Shown piece by piece: positions 35,525-46,541 of a stretch of DNA of 64,000 nt. The translations under genes were made by a program, and so were the position numbers. A model generated the notes under the pieces. It saw only the letters and a list, made by a program, of their open reading frames with translations. It did not search any database and was not told the origin of the DNA. The DNA lies in NCBI RefSeq assembly GCF_000970305.1, contig NZ_CP009517.1, forward strand, positions 1,674,001 through 1,738,000. Direction: 5' to 3'. Origin of the DNA: Methanosarcina barkeri 3 (GTDB taxonomy: Archaea > Halobacteriota > Methanosarcinia > Methanosarcinales > Methanosarcinaceae). Position 1 is the stretch's first letter. The number at the start of each line of letters is the position of its first letter.

Positions 35525-36580
35525 ATGAAAATTAAAGTTTATTTTTCAGTGGTGTTTGTTTGTCTAATGTTAACTGCAGGCACCGCAGAAGCAGATACTG
35601 TCACAGTGAGCAAAAATGATGAAGCGAATTACACAATAATTCAGGAAGCTATCAATAATGTAAAAGATGGCGATACAATTCTTGTTTACAGTGGGAACTT
35701 CACGGAAAATGTGATTGTTAATAAATCCGTGTCCATAAAATCTAACTCTGGCAATCCAGATGATACCATAATTCAGTCTTCCAATCCTGGAGAACATATC
35801 TTCAATGTGACTGAGGACGACGTAACTATCAGTGGCTTTAAAATTACTGGTGCCAATAACATTGTTACATCTCCAATCGCTGGAGTGCATCTCGAAGGAG
35901 TTAATAACAGCATTATTAGTAACAACAAGTTATCAAACAACATAGTCGGTATAGATCTCCAGAGTTCCGATTATAACATGCTGAACAACAACACTGTTTC
36001 TGATAATGAGAGAGGCATTAGTCTTACAAATTCTAATGGCAATGATCTCATCAATAATGATGCTTTTAACAACCGTTTTGGCATCTACTTTTGGGGCTCC
36101 AAAAATAATGTTTTGAGTTATAATAATGCAAGTTCGAATGAAGAAGACGGTATCTGGATTGAAGATGGCAGTAATAACAACATACTGAAAAACAATATGG
36201 TCTCAAATAGTGATGACGGTATTCTAATTACTGAGTCCAGCAATAACAACACAATGTCAGGTAACAATGTAACTTTGAGCCTCGTTGGAGTTCAAATAAC
36301 TGATTCCAGCGATAATATGATCAAAAACAATTTCATATCAAACAACAGCCGTACTGGAGTTTCAATAATAAGGAATTCCAGCAATAATACAGTTAAAGAT
36401 AATTTCCTGTCAAATAACAGTGAAAGTATCGTAACGGAAGGCCCTACCAACCAAATCTACAATAATAAAATTAAGGAAGGCAAAATCCATGATACGAATG
36501 CTTCACAGACAGTGTTTATCTGTCCTTTCCTGATAGTTGTTATATTTGGAATAGCATTTATATTCTTGAGAAAAGAGTAG
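35525..36580 (+). CDS. NosD-like secreted beta-helix protein with C-terminal membrane anchor
   Basis: A 351-residue protein with a signal peptide, a right-handed beta-helix of NosD/PbH1 repeats (rungs such as SNNTMSGNNVTLSLVGVQ and SDNMIKNNFISNN), and a terminal hydrophobic helix (FLIVVIFGIAFIFLRKE). The N-terminal YTIIQEAINNVKDGDTILV segment is the usual entry to this fold. Such proteins in Methanosarcina are surface polysaccharide-associated or structural. ATG at 35525 is preferred over GTG at 35516. It is 14 bases before the peptidase gene, suggesting an operon. Confidence 0.85.
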   Translation: MKIKVYFSVVFVCLMLTAGTAEADTVTVSKNDEANYTIIQEAINNVKDGDTILVYSGNFTENVIVNKSVSIKSNSGNPDDTIIQSSNPGEHIFNVTEDDVTISGFKITGANNIVTSPIAGVHLEGVNNSIISNNKLSNNIVGIDLQSSDYNMLNNNTVSDNERGISLTNSNGNDLINNDAFNNRFGIYFWGSKNNVLSYNNASSNEEDGIWIEDGSNNNILKNNMVSNSDDGILITESSNNNTMSGNNVTLSLVGVQITDSSDNMIKNNFISNNSRTGVSIIRNSSNNTVKDNFLSNNSESIVTEGPTNQIYNNKIKEGKIHDTNASQTVFICPFLIVVIFGIAFIFLRKE

Positions 36581-36594
36581 TTTTTGGTGAGAAT

Positions 36595-38544
36595 GTGGGA
36601 AGAAAATTAACAAACATATTTATTACTTTTTTAATTTTAGTTTTACTTTCGGGAACCATACTTGTCCGTGATTACCATTTACTTTCTTCTGATTTTTATG
36701 AAATTAATAGAACAAATAATTGTCCAGAAAGACTTGTATACAATATCCCGTACTCTGGCTGGCATGATAGTCCAGACAAAACAATTCTCCTGCTCTCAAA
36801 ATTAAGTGAAGAATCTCTTACGGGCCATACTCAACTAAACGATAGAGAAAATCCCATCTTTCCAATAAAAAGTATCTTAACCCTGCTGGGCACCAGACAT
36901 TACTCAGCATCTTTTCCTACAGCTCTTGCATTCTCGGATACGATACTCTCTTCCGATTCCGGCATACATTACAATAATACATCAGTTCCGTTTGACATTT
37001 CCCAAATAAGAATCGAAAACTCAACCCGGGTCATATCTTCTTTTGGGGAAAGAAAAATCGGAAGCAAAAACGCTGCCGCAGCTTCTCTATTCATAAAAAA
37101 TGAGATGGAAAACGCAGGTCTGCAAGTCTCTCTTGATAATTTTTCCGTAAGGGTGCGTACAAGGAATTTCAATTACTGGAATGTGAGTGGTACAAACATT
37201 GTGGGAGTTAAAGATGGAAATGTCCTTAAGGATGAGATTATTCTTGTAACCGCACACTATGATTCAATAATACTTGTACCTCCTAAATCCGGCCTACGAG
37301 GTTTTTTTGATTCCAGGATCAAAAGGCCCTATATCTGGCCGGTCTGGTCCGATACTTACGTTTGCGAATCGGCTAACGGAACCGGAGTGGATGACAATGC
37401 AGGTGGAGTTGCCTGCATGCTTGAGCTTGCAAAAACATTGCAGAATGAGTCGTTTAACAGGACAATATATTTCATTGCTTTTTCCGGAGAAGAGTCTAAT
37501 CTTCTTGGCAGCCAGGCATGGGTTAAAGCCCATCCTGAGCTGAAAGACAACATTGTTGCGGTTATTAACGTGGATTGCGTGGGAAACGAACCTCTTTACG
37601 TATGCTATCTCCCCCAATATGCCTGGCTTAAAGATATTTTTGAAAATGAAGCAAAAAATTCAGGGATCAGAATTCAATCTGCACTTATAGAAAGAGGAGA
37701 TCATGAAATCTTTTGGGAAAACCATATTCCTGCAGTAGTCCTTTGCCACCACAATTACAAAAGTCATGATAATTTCCACGAGTTGAGTGATACGGTTGAT
37801 AATGTCGATTTTTCGGTTATCAGGAATGCAAGTGCTCTGGCTGCTAGAAGCGTTATTTATCTGGCAGATCCAGATGAGAATCAGGCTCCTCTTGTTAATG
37901 TTTCCAATCCGAAAGTTTCAGAAGCCTCATTTGAACTCATCTATAACGTCTCTGACCCCGAGAGTACTGTGGATGTCTTTTTTGACAACCAGAGCCTGGG
38001 AAATCTCCGATCAGGCAGGACTTTTTCGCTTCCGGAAGGAGGACATACCATCAAGGTTCTGGCAACCGACCGTTATGGGAACAGAGGCACCGAGAGCATA
38101 AATGTAGTAAATGAGGAAAAGCAAAATAGAAGTTCTGAGCCCCCTCATCAGGAAATAGAGAGTTCTGTGAACGAGATAAAATATGTAATTGGTTATCCCG
38201 AAAATCCCATGGACTCAAACAGAACTCTTTATTACTATCTGGATGATTTTGGGCCTCTGGATCCCGAAAATCCTTTTGTTCTCACTCCCGGTAGTCACAA
38301 TTTAAAAATATGGTTTGAAAATGAAAGTGGAACTCTGTTCATGGAGAATAAAACTCCAGATTTTAGAAAATATTCCATGGAACGAGTCCAGGTAGATAAC
38401 CCATTCATGGATCGTAGAAATCCTCTTGTCTTCATCTCAGGTATACTTGCAATTTTGGCTGCTTTTGCTTTTTATGGGAAGCGGATAAAAAAGAGATTTT
38501 CGGGTCCAAAGGTCTCTGAAGCTGAAAAGAAAGAGGGTATATAA
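36595..38544 (+). CDS. Membrane-anchored M28-family metallopeptidase
   Basis: A 649-residue exopeptidase-like protein anchored by an N-terminal helix and a C-terminal helix (FISGILAILAAFAFYG), with the catalytic domain outside. M28 zinc ligands and catalytic residues are visible: His221-x-Asp223 (TAHYDS), Asp266/Asp267 (GTGVDDNAGG), Glu299-Glu300 (FSGEES), Asp327 (NVDCVG) and His395 (HDNFHELSD). Residues about 435-600 form extra beta domains. It starts at GTG behind GGTGAG. It follows the NosD-like gene closely and probably trims peptides at the cell surface. Confidence 0.9.
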   Translation: MGRKLTNIFITFLILVLLSGTILVRDYHLLSSDFYEINRTNNCPERLVYNIPYSGWHDSPDKTILLLSKLSEESLTGHTQLNDRENPIFPIKSILTLLGTRHYSASFPTALAFSDTILSSDSGIHYNNTSVPFDISQIRIENSTRVISSFGERKIGSKNAAAASLFIKNEMENAGLQVSLDNFSVRVRTRNFNYWNVSGTNIVGVKDGNVLKDEIILVTAHYDSIILVPPKSGLRGFFDSRIKRPYIWPVWSDTYVCESANGTGVDDNAGGVACMLELAKTLQNESFNRTIYFIAFSGEESNLLGSQAWVKAHPELKDNIVAVINVDCVGNEPLYVCYLPQYAWLKDIFENEAKNSGIRIQSALIERGDHEIFWENHIPAVVLCHHNYKSHDNFHELSDTVDNVDFSVIRNASALAARSVIYLADPDENQAPLVNVSNPKVSEASFELIYNVSDPESTVDVFFDNQSLGNLRSGRTFSLPEGGHTIKVLATDRYGNRGTESINVVNEEKQNRSSEPPHQEIESSVNEIKYVIGYPENPMDSNRTLYYYLDDFGPLDPENPFVLTPGSHNLKIWFENESGTLFMENKTPDFRKYSMERVQVDNPFMDRRNPLVFISGILAILAAFAFYGKRIKKRFSGPKVSEAEKKEGI

Positions 38545-38797
38545 TATATCGAGTAAGGCACAAAAATCCGTGTTATCTTATTTTTGAATTCTTACTTTAT
38601 CATCCGACTTTGACAGAAGCATACATATTATAATGTATAAACGGGCTTCAAGCTTCTTTTTTCTTCATCGATTCAAATTTACCTTACGTGTTTATTGATT
38701 TTTTGACATCTTTTATTTTTCCCAAAGGCATGTATCAATGCAATTTTTTTGAAGAAAAATACTGTAATAATTAGTAAAACCTGTCAAATTAAGGTTC
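38545..38797 (+). other. Intergenic region after the peptidase
   Basis: About 250 AT-rich bases without a recognised element, before repeat B copy 2. Confidence 0.4.
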
Positions 38798-39151
38798 AAA
38801 AATACTGATTATCAAAAAGTTCCTGAAAAAGTCTGCTTCAATCTCATTACATTCTTTTTAATTGGGCAGATCTTTTTTCTCCAATCTACTTATTCTCAAA
38901 CCCTGAATCTATATAGTTCCAAGAATAAAAGCTAACTTCATCCGTCTTGCGGGGTAAAAAGGCATGATGACAAAGTTTTGAAACCAGATGGTCTCGTAAA
39001 GTCCGATTTTGCTATAGAAAAATACAGTATCCCAAAGAACATATCAACTGTTCTTTTTCAACAAAAGTCTGGTTACTAGCTGTAGATTTTAAATAATTTG
39101 CATCAAACCGCTCTATATAAAACTTCCGGCCAATCTCTCTAACTGTTTTTT
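38798..39151 (+). repeat. Long dispersed repeat B, copy 2
   Basis: Second copy of the sequence at 34364-34721, including GCGGGGTAAAAAGGCATGAT and CTTCCGGCCAATCTCTCTAA. The complementary right arm of the inverted repeat is not conserved here. The 520 bases after it (39152-39669) hold nothing that could be identified. Confidence 0.85.
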
Positions 39152-39669
39152 ATTAACCCATTTCCGATCTGTAGATATTTTCTTTTATTTGATTGTTTGA
39201 TAGATTACACATAAAACTTTTAAAGGATTATGAATTTTTAGACAATGAAAGTGTTTTTAGGGTTAAGCAGTGGCTGTTAATTTTGCTTAATCCTGAATGC
39301 TTCAAAGGAAAAGCCGGTGACTACAAGATAATTTAGAGTTTGATATGTCTTTACTCCTGTTTGCAGACTATTAATCCTCCGATAGCTGTACTATAGCAAT
39401 TCAAAAAATAAACAAGTATCTGATATAAGAGAGTGGTTCTCTGGTCTCATTAACTCAGTTTGCAGACACTCTCATACTTGTCTTAGTAGTCCCTGGCTTC
39501 ATCCTATATCTTACAGTTCAAAAATGAAATCATAAGCGGAATCGCAGTTAGGTGCCTTGTAAAATTCGGTCTTACCATCAAAAAGACTGTATTTTTAAAA
39601 TAATCTATTAATCCCTTTATTGAGAAAAAAACTTTCGAGTATTGAAGTGCAGGTATAAGTAGTCCACGT

Positions 39670-39852
39670 TTGATTAATCTAGCTAAGTTTCTAATTAATT
39701 TTTTACAAACATACAATAGATTTGCAAATTTTTTTGAAAATTTTATTGTCAAAGACTTTAATCAAAAGAATGAGACTTTAATCATTACAGGTTTAGAAGC
39801 AAACGAATTCAAGTTTGAGATTCCCAAAAATACAGTGGTGGTCAGGTTATGA
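39670..39852 (+). CDS. Hypothetical short protein or 3' remnant
   Basis: A 60-codon frame from a TTG ending in ATGA overlap with the next gene. Its second half (LIITGLEANEFKFEIPKNTV) has normal protein composition, the first half is less convincing. It may be the tail of a lost larger gene coupled to the downstream membrane protein. No family recognised. Confidence 0.35.
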   Translation: MINLAKFLINFLQTYNRFANFFENFIVKDFNQKNETLIITGLEANEFKFEIPKNTVVVRL

Positions 39853-40502
39853 AGATTGACAATATCGTAAAACAAGAATTATGGCGTTCAACTGCAGTTT
39901 ATTTCGTTTTTCTTCTTTTTTTTATTTATTTATATAAAAAAGGATATCTTTCTGTAGAACCCCAGATTGTTTTTATTTTACCCCTAATTTTTACAGCAAT
40001 CCATTTCTCACTCTTGGTATGGTATAGAGAAAAAGAACAATTATTGAACCCATCAATTTCTTTAATAATAGGTCATATTTTTGAATCCGAATCTCATGAA
40101 GAAAAAACTAAAAAGCCTTATGAAAATGAAGAAACAAGCATCTCTTTCTCTATTAAAAAAAATCTACGTCTTCTGATTCTTATAATACTACTGTATATCA
40201 CTTACCTCTACGCTTCCTTGGTTTACAACATAGATCAGATATTCTGGATTTTGTTTTTATTATTTATGGGGTTCGTACTATCAAAGATTATATATGATGA
40301 AAGCACGGAAGCAGGTCAAAAAGATCCTGTAAGATTGCTGATTTTCTATGTAATCGCATGTGTTTTCATTTTTGTACGTTACCTCATACTTGATTATCCG
40401 ATTCTTCCTATTTTAAAAGGAAGTATAATTCTTGGAGTACTACTGGTACTTCTGGTTTTGGGAATAAAATGGTCACAACGTAAACAAAATTCGGGTAACT
40501 GA
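39849..40502 (+). CDS. Hypothetical membrane protein with about six helices
   Basis: A 217-residue protein with two hydrophobic helices near the N-terminus, a charged cytoplasmic loop (about residues 75-105), and four more helices toward the C-terminus (LRLLILIILLYITYLYASLV, FWILFLLFMGFVLSKI, LLIFYVIACVFIFVRYLIL, IILGVLLVLLVLGIKW). It overlaps the preceding frame by four bases. No known family recognised. Confidence 0.65.
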   Translation: MKIDNIVKQELWRSTAVYFVFLLFFIYLYKKGYLSVEPQIVFILPLIFTAIHFSLLVWYREKEQLLNPSISLIIGHIFESESHEEKTKKPYENEETSISFSIKKNLRLLILIILLYITYLYASLVYNIDQIFWILFLLFMGFVLSKIIYDESTEAGQKDPVRLLIFYVIACVFIFVRYLILDYPILPILKGSIILGVLLVLLVLGIKWSQRKQNSGN

Positions 40503-41053
40503 ATTTTCTGTTATCGGTATACACAGATTTGTGAAATAAAGATACTTATTGGGATTTTATGAAATTCTCTTGATATTGGATTCTCCAACTACCAATTTAT
40601 TAAGATTTATGATTTGTAACTATTCAGCTCATCAAAACGTGCCTATTGCTAGTGATTCTAGTGAAATAGTGGAATCCAAAAATAATAGACGGAAAAGGAA
40701 GAAACACAGTCAATCAACAACAATATAAGAAAACCGATTTACAGAAATTTGTCAATTAAATTAAAATAAAAATGGCTATTAATTCTGTTTTACATAGTCT
40801 GAATAGTTACTATGATTTTACAGAAAAATTGGCACACTAACATAGAAATAATGTGCTGAAGATCTGTAAAATCACAGTATCAATCATAGCATTAATCACA
40901 CTATCGATAGTTCTTCTATAGAAAAGTAGAGTATATAAAAGGCAAATAATGAGAAACTAAGCATAGAAATATCTCTATTGAAATAATGAGAATAGACACT
41001 ATAAAGAAAGAAAAAACAGCGAAATCAAAAAAGTAATACGAAAGTGTTTAAAG
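40503..41053 (+). other. Intergenic region between convergent genes
   Basis: About 550 AT-rich bases with no recognised gene, repeat or RNA. Confidence 0.4.
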
Positions 41054-41069
41054 CCCGCCCGCAGGCGGG
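41054..41069 (-). terminator. Probable terminator of the S6e gene
   Basis: CCCGCC-CGCA-GGCGGG forms a strong six-pair hairpin 11 bases after the S6e stop codon, in an otherwise AT-rich gap. On the minus strand it is followed by TTTAAACAC. Confidence 0.6.
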
Positions 41070-41079
41070 AACTTGAAAA

Positions 41080-41526
<447 letters not shown>

Positions 41527-41647
41527 TTAAATAATTTCTTTGCCTTGCCTTTCCATCCGAACCTTACTCGGATGTTCCGGAATTTTTACCTGAACCTTTC
41601 GTGCATTCTGAACATAATTTCTGAATATAATTATGCACTTATAAGCA

Positions 41648-43423
41648 TTATTTTGCCCAGAAAGGGTTATCTTTTCTTTTCAGGGAAAGAAAGATCTCAA
41701 GAGTTTCCTTTTCATCGGTTGAAAGGGAATCATATATCTCGTGCTCAAGAACTTTAGCATGCCTCTCAGGCACATTGATATAGAGCACGTCTTCCTCTTT
41801 GATCTGCCTGCCTACGGTTGCACCTTCAATTGCCATTGCAACCTCTTTGCCTACTCCTGCAGAAGGAATATTATCTCCTTCGATCTGCAGGCCCTTGATC
41901 TTGCCTACAACGTTTCCGTTCTCAAGCATCACATCGGCATTTGTCCTCACGACTCCGCCAAGCACTCTTACGCCGACAACTGCAGGTTTACTCTGGCGGA
42001 ATATGCAGCCAGGAAGGATTTTGAATTTTCCCGGACGGATTATTGTTTCGAAAATCTTCTTTTCAGCCTGTTCCTGCTGTTCTTTTACATATTTCTGGTA
42101 ATCTTCAACCAGACGGTAAATCACGTCACTCGTGAATACCTTCACAGTGCTTTCCTGCAGGAAATCTCTGGCGTCAGGGTGAACTTTGACATTGAAACCT
42201 ATAATCACCGAATAGAGCGGGTCTTCAACCGTCGAAGCCTCAATTGCGTCCCGGTGTGAGATATCTCCTACCTCGGCTTTCCTGATAGGCACCTCATCTT
42301 TCTGGAACTCATGGACAAGGGCCTCGAGAGATCCAAGAGTGTCGGCTTTGATCATGATCCCGACCGAACCGGTATCAATCCTGACCTCATCTATCTCGGA
42401 TTTTACCTGAGCTACAATCTCATCAAGAGTTTCTTCGGTAGCAACCCTTATTGGAGATCCTGCAAGCGCACCTTCGAGGCCAGGAGCCGAAATCTTTACA
42501 CCAGCAGCAGCAGTAACCTTATTTACCTGCTTGAACTTGCTCTCGTAACGAATCTCGGAAAGTTCCCTGGGTTTTAAGAGAGCCCGTACCTTTGTCTGGA
42601 TTGGTTCTCCCAGGCTTCCGATAACAACAGTATCGCCCTTTTTTAAAGTGCCGTCATAGAGAATAATGTCCAGGGTCGCACCAAGGCCTTTTTCTTCCTT
42701 AACCTCAAGGACAGTACCAACTCCGGGACCTTCGGCACTGTACTGCAGATTTACTTCAAGGAATTTCTGAGCCAGACCAAGAAGTACCATCAGAACATCA
42801 GGGATTCCTTCGCCTGTCACAGCACTTACAGGCACTACACCCAGGGTTTTCTGGAAGTTCGTAACCCTGTCATACCTTTCAGCTGCAAAGCCCTGGTTGT
42901 ATAACTCGCCGATGACTTCGTAGAGTTTTGTCTCAAGGCGGGACTGAACGTCTTCGGACTGTTTTTTGAAAGTAGCCGCAAAAGGCAGGTCTTTTTGCGA
43001 AACCCAGCCGTTAATCCTGTCAATCTTATTCGCAACAACAACAAAAGGAGTTTTGAACCGCTTTAAGATCTGCAGACTTTCGTAGGTCTGGGGCTTGAAG
43101 CCTTCGTTTATGTCCACTACAACGATTGCAAGATCGGCAAGAGCGCCTCCCCTGCTCCTGAGAGTTGTAAAAGCATGATGTCCAGGCGTATCAATAAAGA
43201 GCAGTCCTGGAACTATAAACCTATCCCGAAGCCTTGGGTCTCCAAGCTTGTTGATAATTACATCTATTGGGACTTCAGTTGCCCCGATATGCTGGGTGAT
43301 GGCACCGGCTTCTCCACTGACAATTGCAGTACCTCTGATCTTGTCAAGTAAAGTTGTTTTCCCGTGGTCGACGTGCCCCATCACGCAGACTATAGGAGTC
43401 CTCAAATTTTTCTTGTCGGCCAT
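41648..43423 (-). CDS. infB: Translation initiation factor aIF5B (IF-2 homologue)
   Basis: A 591-residue GTPase that promotes ribosomal subunit joining. The G1 motif GHVDHGKTT (residues 16-24), G3 DTPGH and G4 NKID are visible, followed by domain II and the conserved GCIFRQSKPAVVGVRVLGG C-terminal region. The ATG at 43423 has GAGAGG eleven bases upstream; that purine run lies inside the coding sequence of the alternative start at 43441. It is preceded by ndk with a 155-base structured spacer and followed by S6e. No intein is present. Confidence 0.97.
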   Translation of the reverse strand: MADKKNLRTPIVCVMGHVDHGKTTLLDKIRGTAIVSGEAGAITQHIGATEVPIDVIINKLGDPRLRDRFIVPGLLFIDTPGHHAFTTLRSRGGALADLAIVVVDINEGFKPQTYESLQILKRFKTPFVVVANKIDRINGWVSQKDLPFAATFKKQSEDVQSRLETKLYEVIGELYNQGFAAERYDRVTNFQKTLGVVPVSAVTGEGIPDVLMVLLGLAQKFLEVNLQYSAEGPGVGTVLEVKEEKGLGATLDIILYDGTLKKGDTVVIGSLGEPIQTKVRALLKPRELSEIRYESKFKQVNKVTAAAGVKISAPGLEGALAGSPIRVATEETLDEIVAQVKSEIDEVRIDTGSVGIMIKADTLGSLEALVHEFQKDEVPIRKAEVGDISHRDAIEASTVEDPLYSVIIGFNVKVHPDARDFLQESTVKVFTSDVIYRLVEDYQKYVKEQQEQAEKKIFETIIRPGKFKILPGCIFRQSKPAVVGVRVLGGVVRTNADVMLENGNVVGKIKGLQIEGDNIPSAGVGKEVAMAIEGATVGRQIKEEDVLYINVPERHAKVLEHEIYDSLSTDEKETLEIFLSLKRKDNPFWAK

Positions 43424-43471
43424 ATGCAAAACCTCTCTCATTCCCGCGTCTTATTTGCTGCAGGTCCAGAA

Positions 43472-43549
43472 GGGTCCGGGTTTACCCTGACGGACCCACA
43501 TTGCAGGTACCGGTAAACAAAGGCCTGGAATCGTGCCCTGAGGTTCCAG
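43472..43549 (-). promoter_or_regulatory. Two hairpins in the ndk-infB spacer
   Basis: GGGTCCG (43472-43478) pairs with CGGACCC (43491-43497), and CTGGAA (43525-43530) pairs with TTCCAG (43544-43549). On the transcript both fall between the ndk stop codon and the infB start. They could act as a processing or attenuation element, since spacers elsewhere in this operon are short. Confidence 0.4.
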
Positions 43550-43578
43550 AAACACGAAAAGGCTTTGATATACCTGCT

Positions 43579-44028
43579 TTATTCGTACAGACAGACCTCG
43601 TCGATCCTGGAATAGTTCCCGATTTCGGAGTCCTTAAAGTGAATTGCAATTTCCCTTGCTGCAGCTTCTGGGGAATCGGAGGCATGAATTACATTTCTGC
43701 CTACATCCAGAGCAAAGTCCCCACGGATTGTTCCGGGAGCCGCATCTACAGGATTTGTAGCCCCGTTTATAGCCCTCATAACCCGAATTGCATCTTTTCC
43801 TGCAACTACCATTGAAACTGAAGGGCCAGACGTAATGAATCCGACAAGGCCTGGGAAGAAAGGCTTGGCTGCATGTTCACTGTAATGCTCTTTTGCAGTG
43901 GCTTCACTGATAACATTCATCCTGAGGGCAACGAGCTTCAGACCTCGCTTCTCGATTCTGGAAATTATCTCTCCTACCAGCCCACGCTGGACTCCGTCAG
44001 GCTTTACCATAACGTATGTCTGTTCCAT
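43579..44028 (-). CDS. ndk: Nucleoside diphosphate kinase
   Basis: A 149-residue enzyme that transfers the terminal phosphate from ATP to nucleoside diphosphates through a phosphohistidine. The catalytic His115 lies in NVIHASDS and the N-terminal [15 protein letters not shown] is diagnostic. An in-frame ATG two codons upstream is possible; [12 protein letters not shown] is the usual start. Part of the L7Ae-S28e-L24e-ndk-infB operon common in Euryarchaeota. Confidence 0.97.
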   Translation of the reverse strand: MEQTYVMVKPDGVQRGLVGEIISRIEKRGLKLVALRMNVISEATAKEHYSEHAAKPFFPGLVGFITSGPSVSMVVAGKDAIRVMRAINGATNPVDAAPGTIRGDFALDVGRNVIHASDSPEAAAREIAIHFKDSEIGNYSRIDEVCLYE

Positions 44029-44073
44029 ATGCACACCTTAATAATTCGAACAAATAAACTGACAATTCTACTC

Positions 44074-44514
<441 letters not shown>

Positions 44515-44523
44515 TTATCAGGA

Positions 44524-44931
<408 letters not shown>

Positions 44932-45194
44932 TCATAGGTTTTTTAAACACATATCTGTCAACATTGAAATCAAATATTAAATCGAAACTATTAGACTTCA
45001 ATGCGGAGAGTGAATGAGTTGAAATATAGATACTGCTAGCTAAATGCTGCAGATCGAACCTTAGAAGTACATGATCACCTATAAACTTTCTGCTTGAAAA
45101 CGTGAGTCATAAACCAAAAGCAGAAGTAAAGTAATAAGAAATTCTTATATATAAGGCTATTTTCAATTCCAGGATAAAAACGAATTAATACGTC

Positions 45195-45842
45195 ATGGTT
45201 ATAAGGAATGTAAGAAATTTTGCTTTTATGGACACAATTTACTATGAAGCTCATAAAAATCTTTATATTAACCTTACAAACCGCTGCAGTTCAGACTGTG
45301 TCTTTTGCATCCGTAATTTTGCAGACGGAGTTTATGGATATGACCTGAGGCTTTCAAGAGAACCGACAACAGAGGAAGTTATCGAAGCACTTGAAGAGCT
45401 AAACCTTTCAAAATACAGGGAAATCGTATTCACAGGCCTTGGAGAGCCAACCCTAAGGTTCGACGTGGTGCTTGCAGTAACACGCTGGCTGAAGAGCCGG
45501 AATATTCGAGTCAGGTTAGATACCAACGGACAGGCAGCATTGATAAATCCGGGAAGAGATGTGGTCTTAGAACTAAAAGCCGCAGGAATAGACTCTATTT
45601 CCGTGAGCCTGAATGCCGAGTCCGAAGAAAAATACAATAAGCTCTGCAGACCGACTCATGAAAATGCTTATTCTGCAGTACTTGATTTCGTTAAGGAAGC
45701 AAGGAAGGCAGGAATCAGTATAAGGGTTACAGTAGTTAATGTGCCCGAAATTGACCTGGAAAAATGTAAAAAGCTTGCAGATGAGCTTGGTTCGGGCTTC
45801 CACATAAGGACTTTGTCCGAAGCTGCAAGTAAAGAAATCTGA
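45195..45842 (+). CDS. Radical SAM protein (TatD-associated type)
   Basis: A 215-residue radical SAM enzyme with the [4Fe-4S] motif Cys31-x3-Cys35-x2-Cys38 (NRCSSDCVFC), a GEP-like SAM-contact motif (TGLGEPTLR) and the shortened TIM barrel typical of the TatD-linked group. It would cleave SAM to a 5'-deoxyadenosyl radical; the substrate is not known. The usual TatD partner is not seen next to it. The start at 45195 is uncertain; the next ATG is at 45228. Confidence 0.8.
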   Translation: MVIRNVRNFAFMDTIYYEAHKNLYINLTNRCSSDCVFCIRNFADGVYGYDLRLSREPTTEEVIEALEELNLSKYREIVFTGLGEPTLRFDVVLAVTRWLKSRNIRVRLDTNGQAALINPGRDVVLELKAAGIDSISVSLNAESEEKYNKLCRPTHENAYSAVLDFVKEARKAGISIRVTVVNVPEIDLEKCKKLADELGSGFHIRTLSEAASKEI

Positions 45843-45974
45843 AAGCTGCTAAAAGTAAGATATTTAATAAATATTCAGCAGTATGTGTTTTCTACAATAT
45901 GAGTACTTTTAGTAAAATGAATAAGTAAAAGAAATAAAAAGTTAGAATATGAGTGTAGAAAAGAAAACACTATA

Positions 45975-46100
45975 ATGGGTGAATTATGTTTCTTATTGAG
46001 TAAATTATGTTTCTTATTGAGTAAATTATGTTTCTTGTTGAGTAAATTATGTTTCTTATTGAGTAAATTATGTTTCTTATTGAGTAAATTATGTTTCTAC
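45975..46100 (+). repeat. 21-bp tandem repeat array
   Basis: Five to six copies of the 21-base unit GAGTAAATTATGTTTCTTAT + T, degenerate at both ends. It lies between the radical SAM gene and an inverted-repeat element. Non-coding. Confidence 0.9.
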
Positions 46101-46167
46101 TGATAAATTATACTTCTATTTGATTTATATAAAAAAAGATGATAATATATTTATATTAAAAGATTTT

Positions 46168-46370
46168 ATGACTCTGTTCCAAAATCTAATGATTTTTGCA
46201 TTTCTTGATTGAAAATCTGAATTAGCAAGGAGAGTTCGACTTTCATCAAAATCAATATTCAACATCTGAAGACTTTAACCCAGAAATATAGTCATGAGGA
46301 TTATGACTAACTATAAAATCCAGTGATTTTGAACTTTACATTACATCACTGGATTTTGGAACAGAGTCAT
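46168..46370 (+). mobile_element. MITE-like element with 19-bp perfect terminal inverted repeats
   Basis: ATGACTCTGTTCCAAAATC at 46168-46186 is exactly complementary to 46352-46370, and similarity continues for several more bases inward. The 203-base interior is AT-rich and has no reading frame. Size and ends fit a non-autonomous miniature transposable element mobilised by an IS transposase elsewhere. A clean target duplication was not identified. Confidence 0.65.
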
Positions 46371-46541
46371 TATTACTGCAAAATATTATGATATCAGTTC
46401 CTGAATGTGGTAATTTACTGCAAAACACTATGATATAAGTTCCTTAGTATGGTAATCTTCTCTGAATATTAGAAAACTGGAAGTTTACGCCTCCATATCC
46501 ATATATCTGAAATCTCATGGTTCTGGATATCCTGGTGATTT

